Assembly: GCA_015179125.1 (NCBI GenBank)
Contig: WHVA01000080.1
Location: forward strand, 1 to 64,000
Direction: 5' to 3'
DNA length: 64,000 nt
Origin: Gautieria morchelliformis
Lineage: Eukaryota > Basidiomycota > Agaricomycetes > Gomphales > Gomphaceae
Below are positions 22,395 to 33,102 of the stretch, piece after piece; positions within the stretch are counted from its first letter, which is position 1, and each line of letters begins with the position of its first letter. Below the pieces are notes generated by a model, which ran no database searches, had not been told where the DNA came from, and worked only from the letters and a program-made list of their open reading frames with translations. The position numbers were made by a program, and so were the translations under genes.

Positions 22395-23340
22395 CCCAAC
22401 CCTTTGTTTAGATGTTCGGAATGCTGCTCAACTGGACATTGTTTGGCGCTCTCCCTGTACAAGTCTGTAAGCCTGCGCCTCTTCCCTTCAAGGCTGCACC
22501 AACCACTTATGCCATGCAGATATTTATTACCTTTGCTTCCCTTCGGATAAGCGAGTGTTCAAATGACTTGGTATGCATCCTTCTCTTGGATTCGTTGGGT
22601 CACAAACCTCACTCCCTTCTATGGCTCAGTTTACACTGTATTTGTCTTTGAGACAGTACAGACAATTCTCTGTGGGGTTGATGCCTGATATTGGTTTTGC
22701 GCTGGATACGGCAACCTGATCAAGCTTTCCAATGCGTACATCTCCGCATCCTATGGCCTGATGATGAGTGCGGTCATTTCCGTCATCGTACAGTGGTTCT
22801 TCTGTTACTGAATCTGTTCATTGGTCAAATCCTGGTTGCTCACTAGCCTCATTGCTGCGGTGCATATATGCTTCTCGTCCAGTCACATTGTTCTAAGACA
22901 TGTCCAGATTTCTCTGATACAGGGTGTCGCCTCACTTATTATTGGCATTCGGGTTTGTAGTTTTTTGGCATTTGTCCTATTTAACTCACTCATGTCGACA
23001 GGGCCATATTGTTGGGAATTTCTCTGTGGCCTGCGCTCACATTGATCTGGTAGCACTATATGTATGTGTCCCAGCAGTCGTCACTGAATTGTCACTCAAG
23101 TTACCTTGTATGCAGATTTGGCTTATCATTCTATCCCATCTATAGATTGTTTATTCCGGTGGGTGCAGATGTTAAGTAACATCGTATCGCTTGTCCATCT
23201 GCGTATTCATTTCGAGAAACGAGTACTGTCGGAGAGTGGGAGTGGCGACCTTGGCAGGTCTGCTGCAGTGGGTTCAAGTTCGTACCATTTCTTACAGCAT
23301 GATTTGACCATAATATTTCATTAAGAGGCCGAATTTCTGG
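22395..23340 (+). pseudogene. Divergent membrane-protein-like cargo remnant (DUF6534-like)
   Basis: Disconnected frames give pieces that resemble the multi-pass DUF6534 proteins of agaricomycetes in order: FGMLLNWTLFGALPVQV, VCILLLDSLGH, LMMSAVISVIVQWFFCYRI, then KSWLLTSLIAAV. Stops and frameshifts break it. It points away from the N-terminal exon at 21955. A minus-strand trace of its 3' part is also found in copies 2 (about 28330-28440) and 3 (31380-31759). The family assignment rests on my memory of the pattern and is tentative. Confidence 0.4.
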
Positions 23341-23861
23341 AAAGAGATCAAGTCGGCCCATCTCCACTCCCTACTCGCTTTGATTCCCGGCACATTTGAC
23401 AATGATGCTCGACTCTGCACGCTCGACTTTGGACACCCGATTATTGCCATCTAGCTATGATTTTTCTCTCTATTCTGTACTCGATGTTCGCGCCTATGCT
23501 TTGCTATGCAATAGCCCGCCCTGTATTTATGACCTGAAATAAAGTTCATTTGTGGCTATATACAAGTCCCAAAAGCACTTGAATATCGCGCAAAGACCGC
23601 TGCCGGCAAGCCACAAAATGCGCTAAAATGTTCATGATCACTACTGAATTTGAGCCCGTGCCGATCGGAGGAAAAAACTTAAGGTAGCCGGTTCCAAGCT
23701 CCTTTTGAACTTCTTAGCAGTCCCTTATGAACTGATTCTCCAGGCGCCAATTGTACTGATTTTCAGGGGGTGCTCTTCCTGCAGTGTGAAGGCAAATGAA
23801 AGGTCGACTGGAAGTGACTGGAACACAAGTAAAATGACCTGAAGAGGAACGAGTCGACGTA

Positions 23862-23885
23862 CCGTCTTCCGAACCGTCTTCCGAA
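23862..23885 (-). repeat. 12-bp tandem duplication in the P450 heme-binding loop
   Basis: CCGTCTTCCGAA occurs twice, adding FGRR between GFGRR and the ICPGR that carries the heme cysteine. Confidence 0.8.
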
Positions 23886-24099
23886 CCCAAATGCAGCGTG
23901 CCCCTTCCAAAGCTCGCCAACGCCGCCCGGGCGATCGATCCAGCGGCGGGGCTCGAAGAGCTGCGGGTCATATTTCTGGCCGTAAGTTCGCGGGCTGGCG
24001 GACCGCATTAATATTCAGGACAATTTCGTAGAACGCAAGAGAGGGAAAAGGATATAGGGATGGAACAGACAGACATACTTGAAGCACATCCCCCAGTGG

Positions 24100-24102
<3 letters not shown>

Positions 24103-24131
<29 letters not shown>

Positions 24132-24531
24132 CACTTGTATCTATTGGGGCGTAGCCCTATGTAAGATAATACACGGCCATCATATCTACTGCCTCTGTAC
24201 ATGGTGTGGGGGTGCAAGTCATGGACCGGTGGTACGGTGGGGCGAGTCTCGCGTGGAGAGCTTACGCGTGGAAGTGGTAGGTAGGGGTCTGGTTTCCCCT
24301 CCCGACGGCCGCTTTGAAGCGGCCTGTGGCATCAACATACTTTAGCAAGTGCTTTGTGGCGTTCGGGTCAGACAGCAGGGCAGGGAGGGAGTGCGCATCC
24401 CGAGGGAGGGCGCTGCGGAGGGCGCGGCGGTGGGGCTCGTGCGCGGGGCATTTCATGAGGAAGTGGAATACTGTCTCTGCGCCCCTCAGATATGCCGGGC
24501 ATGTGGGGGTCTCCCATTTTCCAATCTTGTG
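24103..24531 (-). mobile_element. 5'-truncated Tad1-like LINE inside a P450 exon
   Basis: On the minus strand it begins inside the ORF2 C-terminal zinc-binding region (HKIGKWETPTCPAYL, then FHFLMKCPAHEPH, parallel to HRIGKADSPTCAKC in the full-length LINE). It ends with a poly(A) of about 25, seen as T on the plus strand at 24100-24126. A perfect 13-bp duplication, CCCCCAGTGGTTT, flanks it (24090-24102 and 24532-24544); the last bases of the left copy merge with the T tract. The insert lies between P450 residues IPNHW and the next exon end. Confidence 0.9.
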
Positions 24532-26263
24532 CCCCCAGTGGTTTGGGATAAGTATCGCGCCAGCAGGGATACACATCCCATGGTACCAGTCGTCCTCGGT
24601 CGTCGTCGCCATATGCGGCAGTCCTGCAGAAACACCAGATCAGTAAGTATCAGTATAGAATGATCAAATAAGGGACGGAAATGTACCGCCTGCCGTCACC
24701 GTCCTCCAGCGGAGGGTCTCCTTACACATTGCGCGCACATATTCGCACTGCTCAAATTCGGCCATCGTCGGCGGGTTGTCACCACATACACTGACCACCT
24801 CCGCCTGCGCGGTTTTGAATACCTCGGGGTACGAGATAGCAGCGAGGACGAAGGTCGAGATTGCAGCGGCCGTTGTGTCTGTACCGGCTTCGAACCTACA
24901 CAGTGGGCCATACATTCAGTGAACTTACTCACGAATGAGCACATCACTCTGTCTCACATTGTCCCGGCCAAGTATGCCACATCCAGTTCGTCCATCGCAA
25001 ACCGTTCCCGGCCCTCCCACAAGCGCGTCGCAAACGCGTTATCTGCCGCCAGCTCGCCACGCGCGACCTTTTCCCGTACGCTACGAAGGAGGCCTAAGAA
25101 TACGCGGTGGTTGAGTGCGCGCTGGTCCAGCGCGGCAGCGCGCCATGGGGCGAGTACGTCTGGAAGGCGGTCGAGCGAGGGGAGGAGGTCGACCAGGTGT
25201 GTTCCAGGGTTCGCAGAAGCAAGCATGCGTTCCAGTACTGGATACGAGCATTGAGACGTCATAAATGAGTGTGAGAATTAGGGTCTGTTTCGCGCACCGT
25301 CATAGACCTCAGCGATCTGAAAGCCAATTTGACCAGGAGGCTGGTTAGACTTGTGTGGTACAGTGAAAAGCTATGCTCACGGATTTGCGATTCCCGTCTT
25401 CGGAGTCGAGGCCATAACAGACTACAAAGGGATTATCCTGTGGATCAGCGCCTGTATTCCTTGCTCTATATGACGTGAACCGATACAACATACTCTTCAG
25501 CACGACATTTGCAGAGTATTGCCGGAAGTGGTCCATGAACCTTGCGGGCGTGCGCAGGACGTCGCGCATGAGTAGCTTAGTTTCTGCGGTCTGGATGGGG
25601 ACGTAGGTGGGCGATTTTTGGAGGGTCACTTCGCGCTGGAAAGCGGCGCGATGCTGGCGCCATGTGTCTCCGTACGGGAGGAATACTAGGCGTTTATTTG
25701 TGGATGCATAGCTTGAGACCGCAGCGACGCGACAGCGCAAATTCAATTATGGCCCAATAACGGTTGAATGGCCATGTGTTAAGTTATGTGAATAAGGCGC
25801 ATGCCGCATGGTAATGAAAAAGACGTACTCGTCGGCTACTACGAGCCGTGGGCGCGAGGAATAGTTCGCTGCGCGTTTTTCCAGCTGCACCCCGCAAGTG
25901 ATTGGTGCGCAGTCGCGACGCAGAGGATTCCGCAAGAGCTCACGAGTTCACCACCTTCTGTGTAGTCATTCACTATGACCGTATCCTGGCCTGCTAGGTT
26001 CAAGTATACGAGTGGTGAGTCAACTGTCGAACCATATCCAGGGTCGTATCGGGGGCCTACATGAGAATTGGTATGAGCGCGATGTCGTACTAGGTAACTA
26101 GCTGCACAAACATAAGATAGAGGTGCCCTATCAGTGGCAACCCTTTGGGGCTGGGCGGAAGATTCGTGTGCCGCTTCTTGATGGACACGAGGTAGAGGAA
26201 TGCGCAGCAGCAGAAAGTACCAAGCGTACTTGCAAGAAGTAAATTACTTAGGAGGGAACCCAT

Positions 26264-27144
26264 GATCGATTTTGTGGGGACTCCGCGCAAAGCTTGGAGG
26301 TGAAGAACAGTAACGAACCATTGCCTTCATCCATGCTGGCCTGGGAGTTTATCTGCCAGTGTCCGAGTCATCGTCTTACATGACGTTTGACGTCGTAAGA
26401 CATATCAGGTGACTAGCCTCTCGGTCTGTTGTCTCATGTCCCCTTCACCAACACGCCCACGGCAATCATACTCCGCTCACCTTTCTCCGTTCATTTAGAA
26501 CACATCTACGTCTTCACTTTTTTTTTATTCTCAAGACGCACATGACCATCCGAGTCTGCACGGAATTCCAAGGCAGACATGGGGGCTCGGCTCATATATG
26601 TCATCCTTGTGTGCAAAGTTAGTCCTGTAAACACGACAGGTGGAGGGTATTCAAGTTGGGCAAGTTGTGGGCTGTTTTTGTGTATTGTATTACATAATTT
26701 TATTGGACGACTTTCCTATTTTGTGGCCGTGTGTCATCTTAGGCCATGTGCTAAGCACGATCCTTATGGAAACACCCCATATCCAAAAAATAATAACCAC
26801 GTATTCTCGATGGATGCCTCACCCAAAGTCGATATCTGCCCAATGTTCTAAAAGAGTGTGGGCGCCGTGTCGGCATGACGTTAGCCAAAGCGCACAATTG
26901 GTAAGCACCAATTTGCAAATTTCGCATTTTGAGCCTGGCGGCTTACTTATGGACACCGTAGACTAAGTAATAGCCCCCGACCCCGCTGCAGAGTTTGCCA
27001 ATAATTAGAGGACATCGATGCATGCGATACATTATATACAGTGGTAACCTGCGCGTTGTCATTTCTTCATGGCCTGACCCGGTCGTCGGGTGGAGGCTGG
27101 GGGTGGATCGGGTGCTTAAATTGGCAGCTCCGTCTCACCCATAA
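26264..27144. other. Intergenic sequence upstream of the P450, nothing recognised
   Basis: Short frames only. The region between two truncated oxidative genes holds no recognisable repeat. Confidence 0.4.
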
Positions 27145-27830
27145 GAGGCGGACCATGCTGAACTTTCTGATCAATTCCAAGACTTTGAACCTGAGGTTCA
27201 GGCGCTCTTGAAGGTAGGTATATCTCATAACCCGTCGATCCATTTCGGAGTGCAAGCTCAACTCTGGCCAACTTGAAGTGTGTCGATAAGTCGTCCAGGT
27301 GGGCGATATATGACGTGGAACCACTTGAATTCTGGTCAAGGGGTCGCGTCACTTTGTTGGGAGATGCAGCGAGTAACTTCCACCAATAAGGTTGATCACA
27401 TACTTACACTGTGATTAGGCCCACGCTACCACGCCTTTTCTCGGTGCCGGAGGCGGCCAAGTCCTTGAGGTATATCTATTTTCCCTAGCTGGTCGGGTGA
27501 AGCTGAATCTTCTCGGATGCACAGGATGCCTATGTCCTCTCCCGCCTTCTAGGCTCCTCCTTGGCAACATGTGATACGCTTCCCGCTGTGCTTCTGGCAT
27601 ACGAGCGAGTGAGAGCACCGAGAGCAAACCAAGTCATATATCGTTCTCGTGAAGCTAGACGCGCTTTCGAGTTCTTGGAGGAGTATGATGGTCGTTCTAC
27701 TGAGCACGTGGCGCAAGCTTTGAACAGCCTCTCTGAATGGTTGTGGGAGGGAAGAGGGGACCCGGAAGACGACGTACGGGAGGCTGAGAGATTGATAAAG
27801 GAGCTATTGGCGACTGAATTGGAGATGTAA
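27145..27830 (+). pseudogene. C-terminal exons of a FAD-dependent monooxygenase (salicylate hydroxylase-like)
   Basis: Four exons can be joined: 27145-27213, 27279-27368, 27419-27469 and 27525-27830. They encode HAELSDQFQDFEPEVQALLK, CVDKSSRWAIYDVEPL, GRVTLLGDA/AHATTPFLGAGGGQ, then DAYVLSRLLG and LPAVLLAYERVRAPRANQVI, ending at TAA after ATELEM. The GDAAH...P..GAGGGQ block is the second FAD-binding motif of group A flavin monooxygenases, which hydroxylate aromatic substrates using NAD(P)H. The third intron appears to be GC-AG (GCGAGT donor). The N-terminal Rossmann motif (GxGxxG) and the first half are missing, and a stop closes the frame at 27142. It is a truncated relic, possibly once neighbour to the P450. 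Confidence 0.75.
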
Positions 27831-28327
27831 CCCAGAGTTTACAGTGACCTGCATATACGTCTTCGCCTTTACATTATAATACTTAGAGCTTCTACTTCGA
27901 TCACTTCATTCCTTTCGATTTCCACGTACGCCTCATGTCTGAAGGTTTCAATATGTAAGAGACTAAGAGTAACTTCAAAACTCTGCAGGAAGAGCGCCCC
28001 CTGAAAATCAGTACAATTGGCGCCTGGAGAATCAGTCCATAAGGGACTGCTAAGAAGTTCAAAAGGAGCCTGGAACCGGCTACCTTAAGTTTTTTTCCCC
28101 CGATCGGCACGGCCTGAAATTCAGTAGTGATCATGAACATTTTAGCGCAATTTGTGGCTTGCCGGCAGCGGTTTTTGCGCGGTATCCAAGTGCTTTTGGG
28201 ACTTCTATATAGCCACAAATGAACTTGATTTCAGGTTGTAAATACATGGCAGGCAATCACATAGCAAACCGTAGGAGCGAACATGTACGGAATAAAGAGC
28301 AAAAAACAGAGCTAGACCATCGAGACA

Positions 28328-28708
28328 TCATGAGGACCCATAGTAGCGTGCAGAGTCGAGCGCATCGTTGAACGTGCTGGGAATCGAAGCGAGTAGGGAA
28401 TTGAGATGGGGAGAGCGAGCTTGGCATCTAGGTAAGTGGTATGTGCAGGGAATATATCGAAAGCAAGTCGCGTGTGGCAGAAAACGAGAATGCGTCAGCA
28501 ATCGAGAGCGATGAAAGATATCGAAATGCGATGAAGGGGCAACAGGGAGTGGATACGGCAGGGAGAGGCTGTGAGAGTGAACCACTGTGGAAAGCATAAA
28601 GCATGAGTGACGAGCTTGGCTGCACGAAAGAGGCATGGGAATACGATGAGACGGCTGACTTAGTCGCGGTATCGGGCTGTGCAGAGGAGAACGAAGGTGA
28701 GCAAACAT
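28328..28708 (-). pseudogene. Divergent cargo-gene trace in CACTG copy 2
   Basis: A minus-strand open frame whose end, HLNSLLASIPSTF, aligns with HIHSLLASIPGSF in copy 3 and HLHSLLALIPGTF in copy 1. The frame upstream is Ser/His/Pro-rich and likely untranslated leader joined to the 3' end by an internal deletion. Confidence 0.35.
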
Positions 28709-29504
28709 ACAAGAGGATGCAGCACATGGATAACCTGGGGCCGGTATGTCCTGCCGCTTGGACTTCCTTACAGCGGGCGCAGAGAGAGCGGTGGAAGATG
28801 AGGCCTGAAAAAATGTCAGAAAGGAGATCTCATTAATATGAAAGGTTTACCTTCGGCACCTTCTGTATAGTTATGTGGGGAGGAGGCACACGGATCGGCT
28901 TGAAATGGGGATTGGAAGAGGAGCTTTGACGGAGAGAGGGGATAAGCTCCGAAAATGAGCGGTCGGTAAAGGTGCTGTCGTCTGGTGGTGATGAGAGTCC
29001 AGCTTTCGCACTAGCCCGAGGTGAGGTCCCAGAGCCTGAAGGACCAATTATAAATAATATATAAATAATATATGCACATTGAAAGGGCTCACCGTTAGAT
29101 AATTATTTGATAATATCATCAGGCCCAAGGCCTTTGGAGGCTAGCGCCTTCATAAGGTCTACAAAGGGAAATTAGGTGGGGGGGCGCGAAGAGATTGGCA
29201 TACGCACTCTCGACCTGTTCTGAGGAATACGAGCATGAGCTGGATGACATTTGTTTTTCACCAGATGTAGGTATGGGGAGCGAGGAAGGTGATGAAGGTG
29301 AGAGGTTGGTTTGGTGATTGAGAGTGCGAAAGAACGTGCTTATATAACTCTGCGGAAGTCGAAATGACATAAGCAATTTTTTCTAGTCCTGCATGCAGGA
29401 CAACTGGTTGACTCACTCCGGGGCTCGAAAATTCTGTAAGAGGTAAGTGCGTTCTAATCCCAGAAGTGCGTTCTCGTTCTAATCCCACACCAGGACCATC
29501 CTCC

Positions 29505-30363
29505 ATGGCGGGCAAGGAACCGTGCCTCTGTGTGCCCTCTTGCACCAAGGCGCTGGGACGAGTTCAACGTGAACGTCACCGGAAGCGGGTGCAAGCTGCA
29601 CTACTTACAGCCACTGAGAAGCAATACGAAGCTTGTGAGTAAACACTGGTTCAACTTGTCTATTGTCAGCTAATTCTTTCCATGGTACAAAAGTCCCAAG
29701 CACTATACTGCGTTCCCCTCGTAAGCAAAACTTCCAACCAGATCAGGATCTGCGACGGCGCATATCTTTATACTTTGCTTGGATCTACGATCGGGATGCC
29801 GCAGAGATCAGGAACCTGATTCCCCTCACTATGACACGATGGGGGAAGGTCCGCATTGCAAACGGTGGAGATAAAATACGAGCACGTTGTGCAGTAAGTC
29901 TTGCTCAAGCGCTATCAATTCGTGACTCCTCATTTATCCGGGTGCGTCTCATCTATTCATTCTTTGAGGTTACTTGAGACTAATTTAGTTTCTCAATAAT
30001 CAGTACACACTCATGGTTGCCAATAACCACCGTGGCCACGATCAACCGCCACAACGCCGTCAGATTTTTTACGGACAGCTGGACTGTATTCTCGACCTTG
30101 AACTCCCGGCGTCACGCACGCTCAACCTCACGGAACCTACCCGCTTCTTACTCGCGGTCATGATTCCTTGTTCGACTGGAGGACGGGACGCTACGTGCGA
30201 GGTTACGACATATTCAAATACCACCACGCCGATAGCAATTGATCTCCGTACAGTGGAGTGCGTGGTCGGCCGAGTTCAACGCGGGAACGAGTGGGGGATT
30301 ATCGACCGAAGTGGCGACTTTGCTCGCACAGTGTTCGTTGACCCCGTGGATGATGAAGACTAG
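29505..30363 (+). CDS. Intact CACTG-element gene: short protein joining transposon N- and C-terminal modules
   Basis: Exons 29505-29634, 29670-29941 and 30004-30363 join to 762 nt without a stop, giving 253 aa. Introns are 35 and 62 nt with GTGAGT and GTGCGT donors. The N terminus (CLCVPSCTKALGRVQRE) has a CxC..C cluster and a basic stretch. The middle reads RWGKVRIANGGDKIRARCAV and RDSSFIRYTLMV, then RQIFYGQLDCILDLELP. The C terminus has CVVGRVQRGNEWGIIDRSG and an acidic end, VDPVDDED. The WGKV..GGD...A and FYGQL...ECxVGRV..WxIIDRSG blocks recall the C-terminal region of large proteins encoded by agaricomycete DNA transposons, from memory. The catalytic transposase domain is absent, so this looks like an internal-deletion product kept open. 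The role is unknown. A TATATAA lies about 165 bp upstream. Confidence 0.6.
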
Positions 30364-30459
30364 CTGGGGAGGCCAAGGGTGCACTGCGTATATTTGCATT
30401 TCATACGCCTCGCGTCGATCGCGTAACAAAGCATGCTCACTCGCATGCCCACACGCTGT

Positions 30460-30620
30460 CAAACTCCCGTTGCACTCGCATTGTACTCCCACTCCCACTC
30501 CCCGGACTCCCGGACTCGCAATGCCGCACTCCCCCTCACACTCCCTCGCTCTTCCCGAGCTCACCCTCTGGACCTGGACTCGGACTCCCGCGCTCGCCCT
30601 CCGGAGCCGCACTCGCCCCC
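30460..30620 (+). repeat. CACTCCCG/GGACTCCCG low-complexity block in CACTG copy 2
   Basis: Degenerate repeats of ACTCCCACTCCC, GGACTCCCGGACTCGC and similar. Equivalent blocks occur in copy 1 (about 20855-20945, reverse) and copy 3 (about 34300-34460), always just before the C-terminal module. Confidence 0.7.
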
Positions 30621-31379
30621 GTGATTGCATCGGTAGCAAATGCGTCGTGGGCCGAGTTCGACGTGGGAGCGAATGAGGGATCATCGACAAGATTTATTTT
30701 TATTTTTATTTTTATTTTCAATCACTTACAACGTTTGTTGATGCGGTAGACGACGAGGTTAATACTAGTAGGTAAACGGCCGCTTACTTTCACTTCTTGT
30801 GTATGCAAATAAATTGTATTTCATTTCGTGTACATTGAAATTTTTGTACCTTGGTACAAGTCCTAATCCAAGCCTAGGATCAGTACCTTAGCTTTTGAAA
30901 TTTAAGGGGCGCCTGGCAAGTGCAAAAAGGAGCGTCTCAGCGGCGTTGGCTTGAAAAGCGCTGGTATACAGCGCCTATTGTTTCTACAGTGCACTGCAGG
31001 AACAGCGCCCCCTGAAAATCAGTACAATCGGCGCCTGGAGAATCAGTTCATAAGGGACTGCTAAGAAGTTCAAAAGGAGCTTGGAACCGGCTACTTTAAG
31101 TTTTTTTCCTCCAATCGGCACGGGCTCAAATTCAGTAGTGATCATGAACATTTTAGCGCATTTTGTGGCTTGCCGGCAGCGGTCTTTGCGCGGTATTCAA
31201 GTGCTTTTGGGACTTGTATATAGCCACAAATGAACTTTATTTCAGGTCATAAATACAGGGCGGGCAATAGCATAGCAAAGCATAGGCGCAAACATCAAGT
31301 ACGGAATAGAGAGAAAAATCAGAGCTAGACCGCAATAATTGAGTGTCCAAAGTCTAGCGTGCAGAGTCGAGCATCATTG

Positions 31380-31759
31380 TCGAACGAGCCGGGAATTGAA
31401 GCGAGTAGGGAGTGAATATGGGCCAACTTGATCTCTTTCCAGAAATTCGGCCTCCTAATAAAATATTATGGTCAAATCATGCTGTAAGAAATAGTATGAA
31501 CCTGAACCCGCTGCAGCAGACCCGACAAGGTCATCACTCCCACTCTCTGAAAGTACTCGTCTCTTGAAGTGAATACACATATGACAAGCGTAAGGTTTAA
31601 TATCTTGCACGATTGCTGCACAGTTAGTGGCAAGGAGTTGCAGCCCAGAGGAAGTCTAGAGTCTACAGTGCGTAAAAGAAGAGCGTCAAGGGCCATTTTC
31701 TGACGAAGAGAGGGCCGGATGGCAATGAGGCCAGGCATATGGTGTTTTGTGAAATGCAT
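31380..31759 (-). pseudogene. Divergent cargo-gene remnant in CACTG copy 3
   Basis: The minus strand reads SGLLQRVQVHTISYSMI, then YYFIRRPNFWKEIKLAHIHS and LLASIPGSFDNDARLCTLD across an in-frame stop. Copy 1 carries the same order (SGLLQ-like, YFI.RPNFWKEIK, LLALIPGTFDND). It may be the C-terminal part of the DUF6534-like protein. Confidence 0.4.
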
Positions 31760-32216
31760 TGAAAGGAGATTCAGTAGGGCTGAGAAAACTGCAGGACGGG
31801 TAGGAAACCTGAGGGCTCGGCTATTTACTGAAATAAATGATTAATGGATGTGACAGAACAATACAGACATCAGGGGCCACTTACTTTCGGCATGCTTCGT
31901 ATGATGGAAAACTAGGGTAAATCGTACATACAGGGAACATATTGAAAGAAAGTCCGGTGTGGTGGAAAATGATATCGTGCCTGCAATTGAGAGAGCATGA
32001 AAGAAAGTCTGGGGTCCATTCTGACAACGAAGAGGCAATAGTGAGTGGATACAGCAGGTTCATGCATGCAGAGACTGAGAGGTAATCATGGTGGAAAGCA
32101 TAAGTAAGAGCTTGGATGTGCGAAAGAGGCATAGGAATACAATGAGATGATCGACTTAGTCATGGTATCGGGCTGTGTAGAAGAGAAAGAGGGTGAGAAA
32201 TGATGCAAGAGGATGC

Positions 32217-32599
32217 TGTTATTTCGTTATTTCATTGCCTTGCCATGATGGGAAGGACCGGGAGGAGTGTGCGCATTAACTCGAGCGCAGGAGATGTAGG
32301 GAAAAGAACTTGATAGTGAGGACACTGTTAACTCACTCAACTGGACTCAACAATGTGAGTGAATGGGCTGAAACCAATGATTTGTTGTAGCTAAAGTCCT
32401 AGCTACTTATACAGTGGTGAACAGGGGTAAACCCCTATGGAACATTGGATTAGGAGTGCATACATCACTAATGATGTCAATGATGATGCTGTGTGCCCCT
32501 AGGTGGATAATCCATTGATGATGGTGTATGCCCCTAGGAGGATAATCCATTGATGATGATGCATGCCCCTAGGAAATACCCCTCTAGAATCCAATAACA
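32217..32599 (+). repeat. Solo LTR (family E) inside CACTG copy 3
   Basis: TGTTATTTCG...AATAACA, 383 bp, flanked by the 5-bp duplication GATGC (32212-32216 and 32600-32604). Removing it restores AGGATGC-GGCACATGGATAACC as in copy 2 (28704). It contains repeats of GGATAATCCATTGATGATG. The mid part resembles 42531-42640. Confidence 0.85.
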
Positions 32600-33102
32600 G
32601 ATGCGGCACATGGATAACCTGGGGTGGTATGTCCTGCCGCTTGGACTTCCTTACAGTGGGGGCAGAGACAGCAGTCGAAGACGAGGCCTGAATAGCATAA
32701 AGAATGTCAATAAGGAGATCTCATTAAGGTGGAAAGATTACCTTCAGCGCCTTCTGTTTAATTGCCACCTGAGGGGAAACAACGTTGAGCTAGAGAAGCA
32801 ATATGAACACGAGATTGGCGAGAAGCTACAAGTACGCACTCTTGACCTGTTCCGAGGAATACAAGCTCGAGCTGGATGACATCCATTTTGGAAGGTGAGA
32901 GTGCGGGGGCTGGTTTGGATGATGAAGATGAGAGTGCGGGGAAAGAACAAGCTTATATAACTCTGCGGAAGTTGAAATGACATAAGCTTTTGTTTTCTAG
33001 TCCCGCACAGGCCAACAGGTTGGGGGTTGGGGTTACTCCGGAGCTTGAAATACAATTTGTAAGAGATGAGTGTGTTCTAGTCCCAGATCAGGACCATCAC
33101 CC

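Larger units (their letters stand above)
20505..23786 (-). mobile_element. CACTG-end DNA transposon, copy 1
   Basis: A 3,282-bp element with terminal inverted repeats CACTGCAGGAA / CACTGTAGAAA (about 9 of 11 match). It is flanked by a 4-bp duplication, TGAA, at 20501-20504 and 23787-23790. It is oriented on the minus strand. It has an N-terminal exon (21650-21955), a C-terminal remnant (20738-20850), a divergent membrane-protein-like remnant (22395-23340, plus strand), a CACTCCCG-type low-complexity block and a subterminal perfect palindrome (20721-20738). CACTR ends are typical of the CMC (CACTA-Mirage-Chapaev) group, and a 4-bp duplication is reported for Chapaev-type members. No transposase core was recognised, so it is probably non-autonomous. 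Confidence 0.8.
20146..26263 (-). pseudogene. Cytochrome P450 monooxygenase gene, interrupted by two transposable elements
   Basis: Read from ATG 26263 to TAA 20146. The N terminus has a membrane anchor (MGSLLSNLLLASTLGTFCC) and the hinge PPSPKGLPLIGH. Further exons give YDPGYGSTVDSPLVYLNLAG, the C-helix motif GDTWRQHRAAF, the I-helix AGTDTT (near 24880), the K-helix ETLR (near 24720) and FEPRRW. The heme-binding region is AFGFGRR...ICPGRYLA, followed by EPEHFKCSITPRPG at the end. It would be an ER-bound heme oxygenase. A LINE fragment (24103-24531) splits the exon at IPNHWG. A CACTG transposon (20505-23786) sits in the intron just before the heme cysteine, expanding it from about 111 nt to 3.4 kb. 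A 12-bp tandem duplication adds a second FGRR in the heme loop. With the elements removed the gene is of normal length. The LINE in the exon makes it a pseudogene. Confidence 0.9.
27981..30991 (+). mobile_element. CACTG-end DNA transposon, copy 2
   Basis: The left end, CTCTGCAGGAAGAGCGCCCC, is a slightly altered version of the CACTGCAGG terminus. The subterminal 280 bp match copies 1 and 3 closely. The right end ...TTTCTACAGTG is at 30991. About 3.0 kb long. It carries an intact three-exon gene (29505-30363), a second decayed C-terminal copy (about 30620-30740) and the divergent gene trace (28328-28708, minus strand). No flanking duplication was found because the right end abuts copy 3 directly. 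Confidence 0.75.

Noticed and set aside
24262-24612. 116-residue frame as a novel P450-zinc-finger fusion
   Set aside because: The junction is a LINE insertion with a 13-bp duplication and a poly(A) tract, so the fusion is fortuitous.
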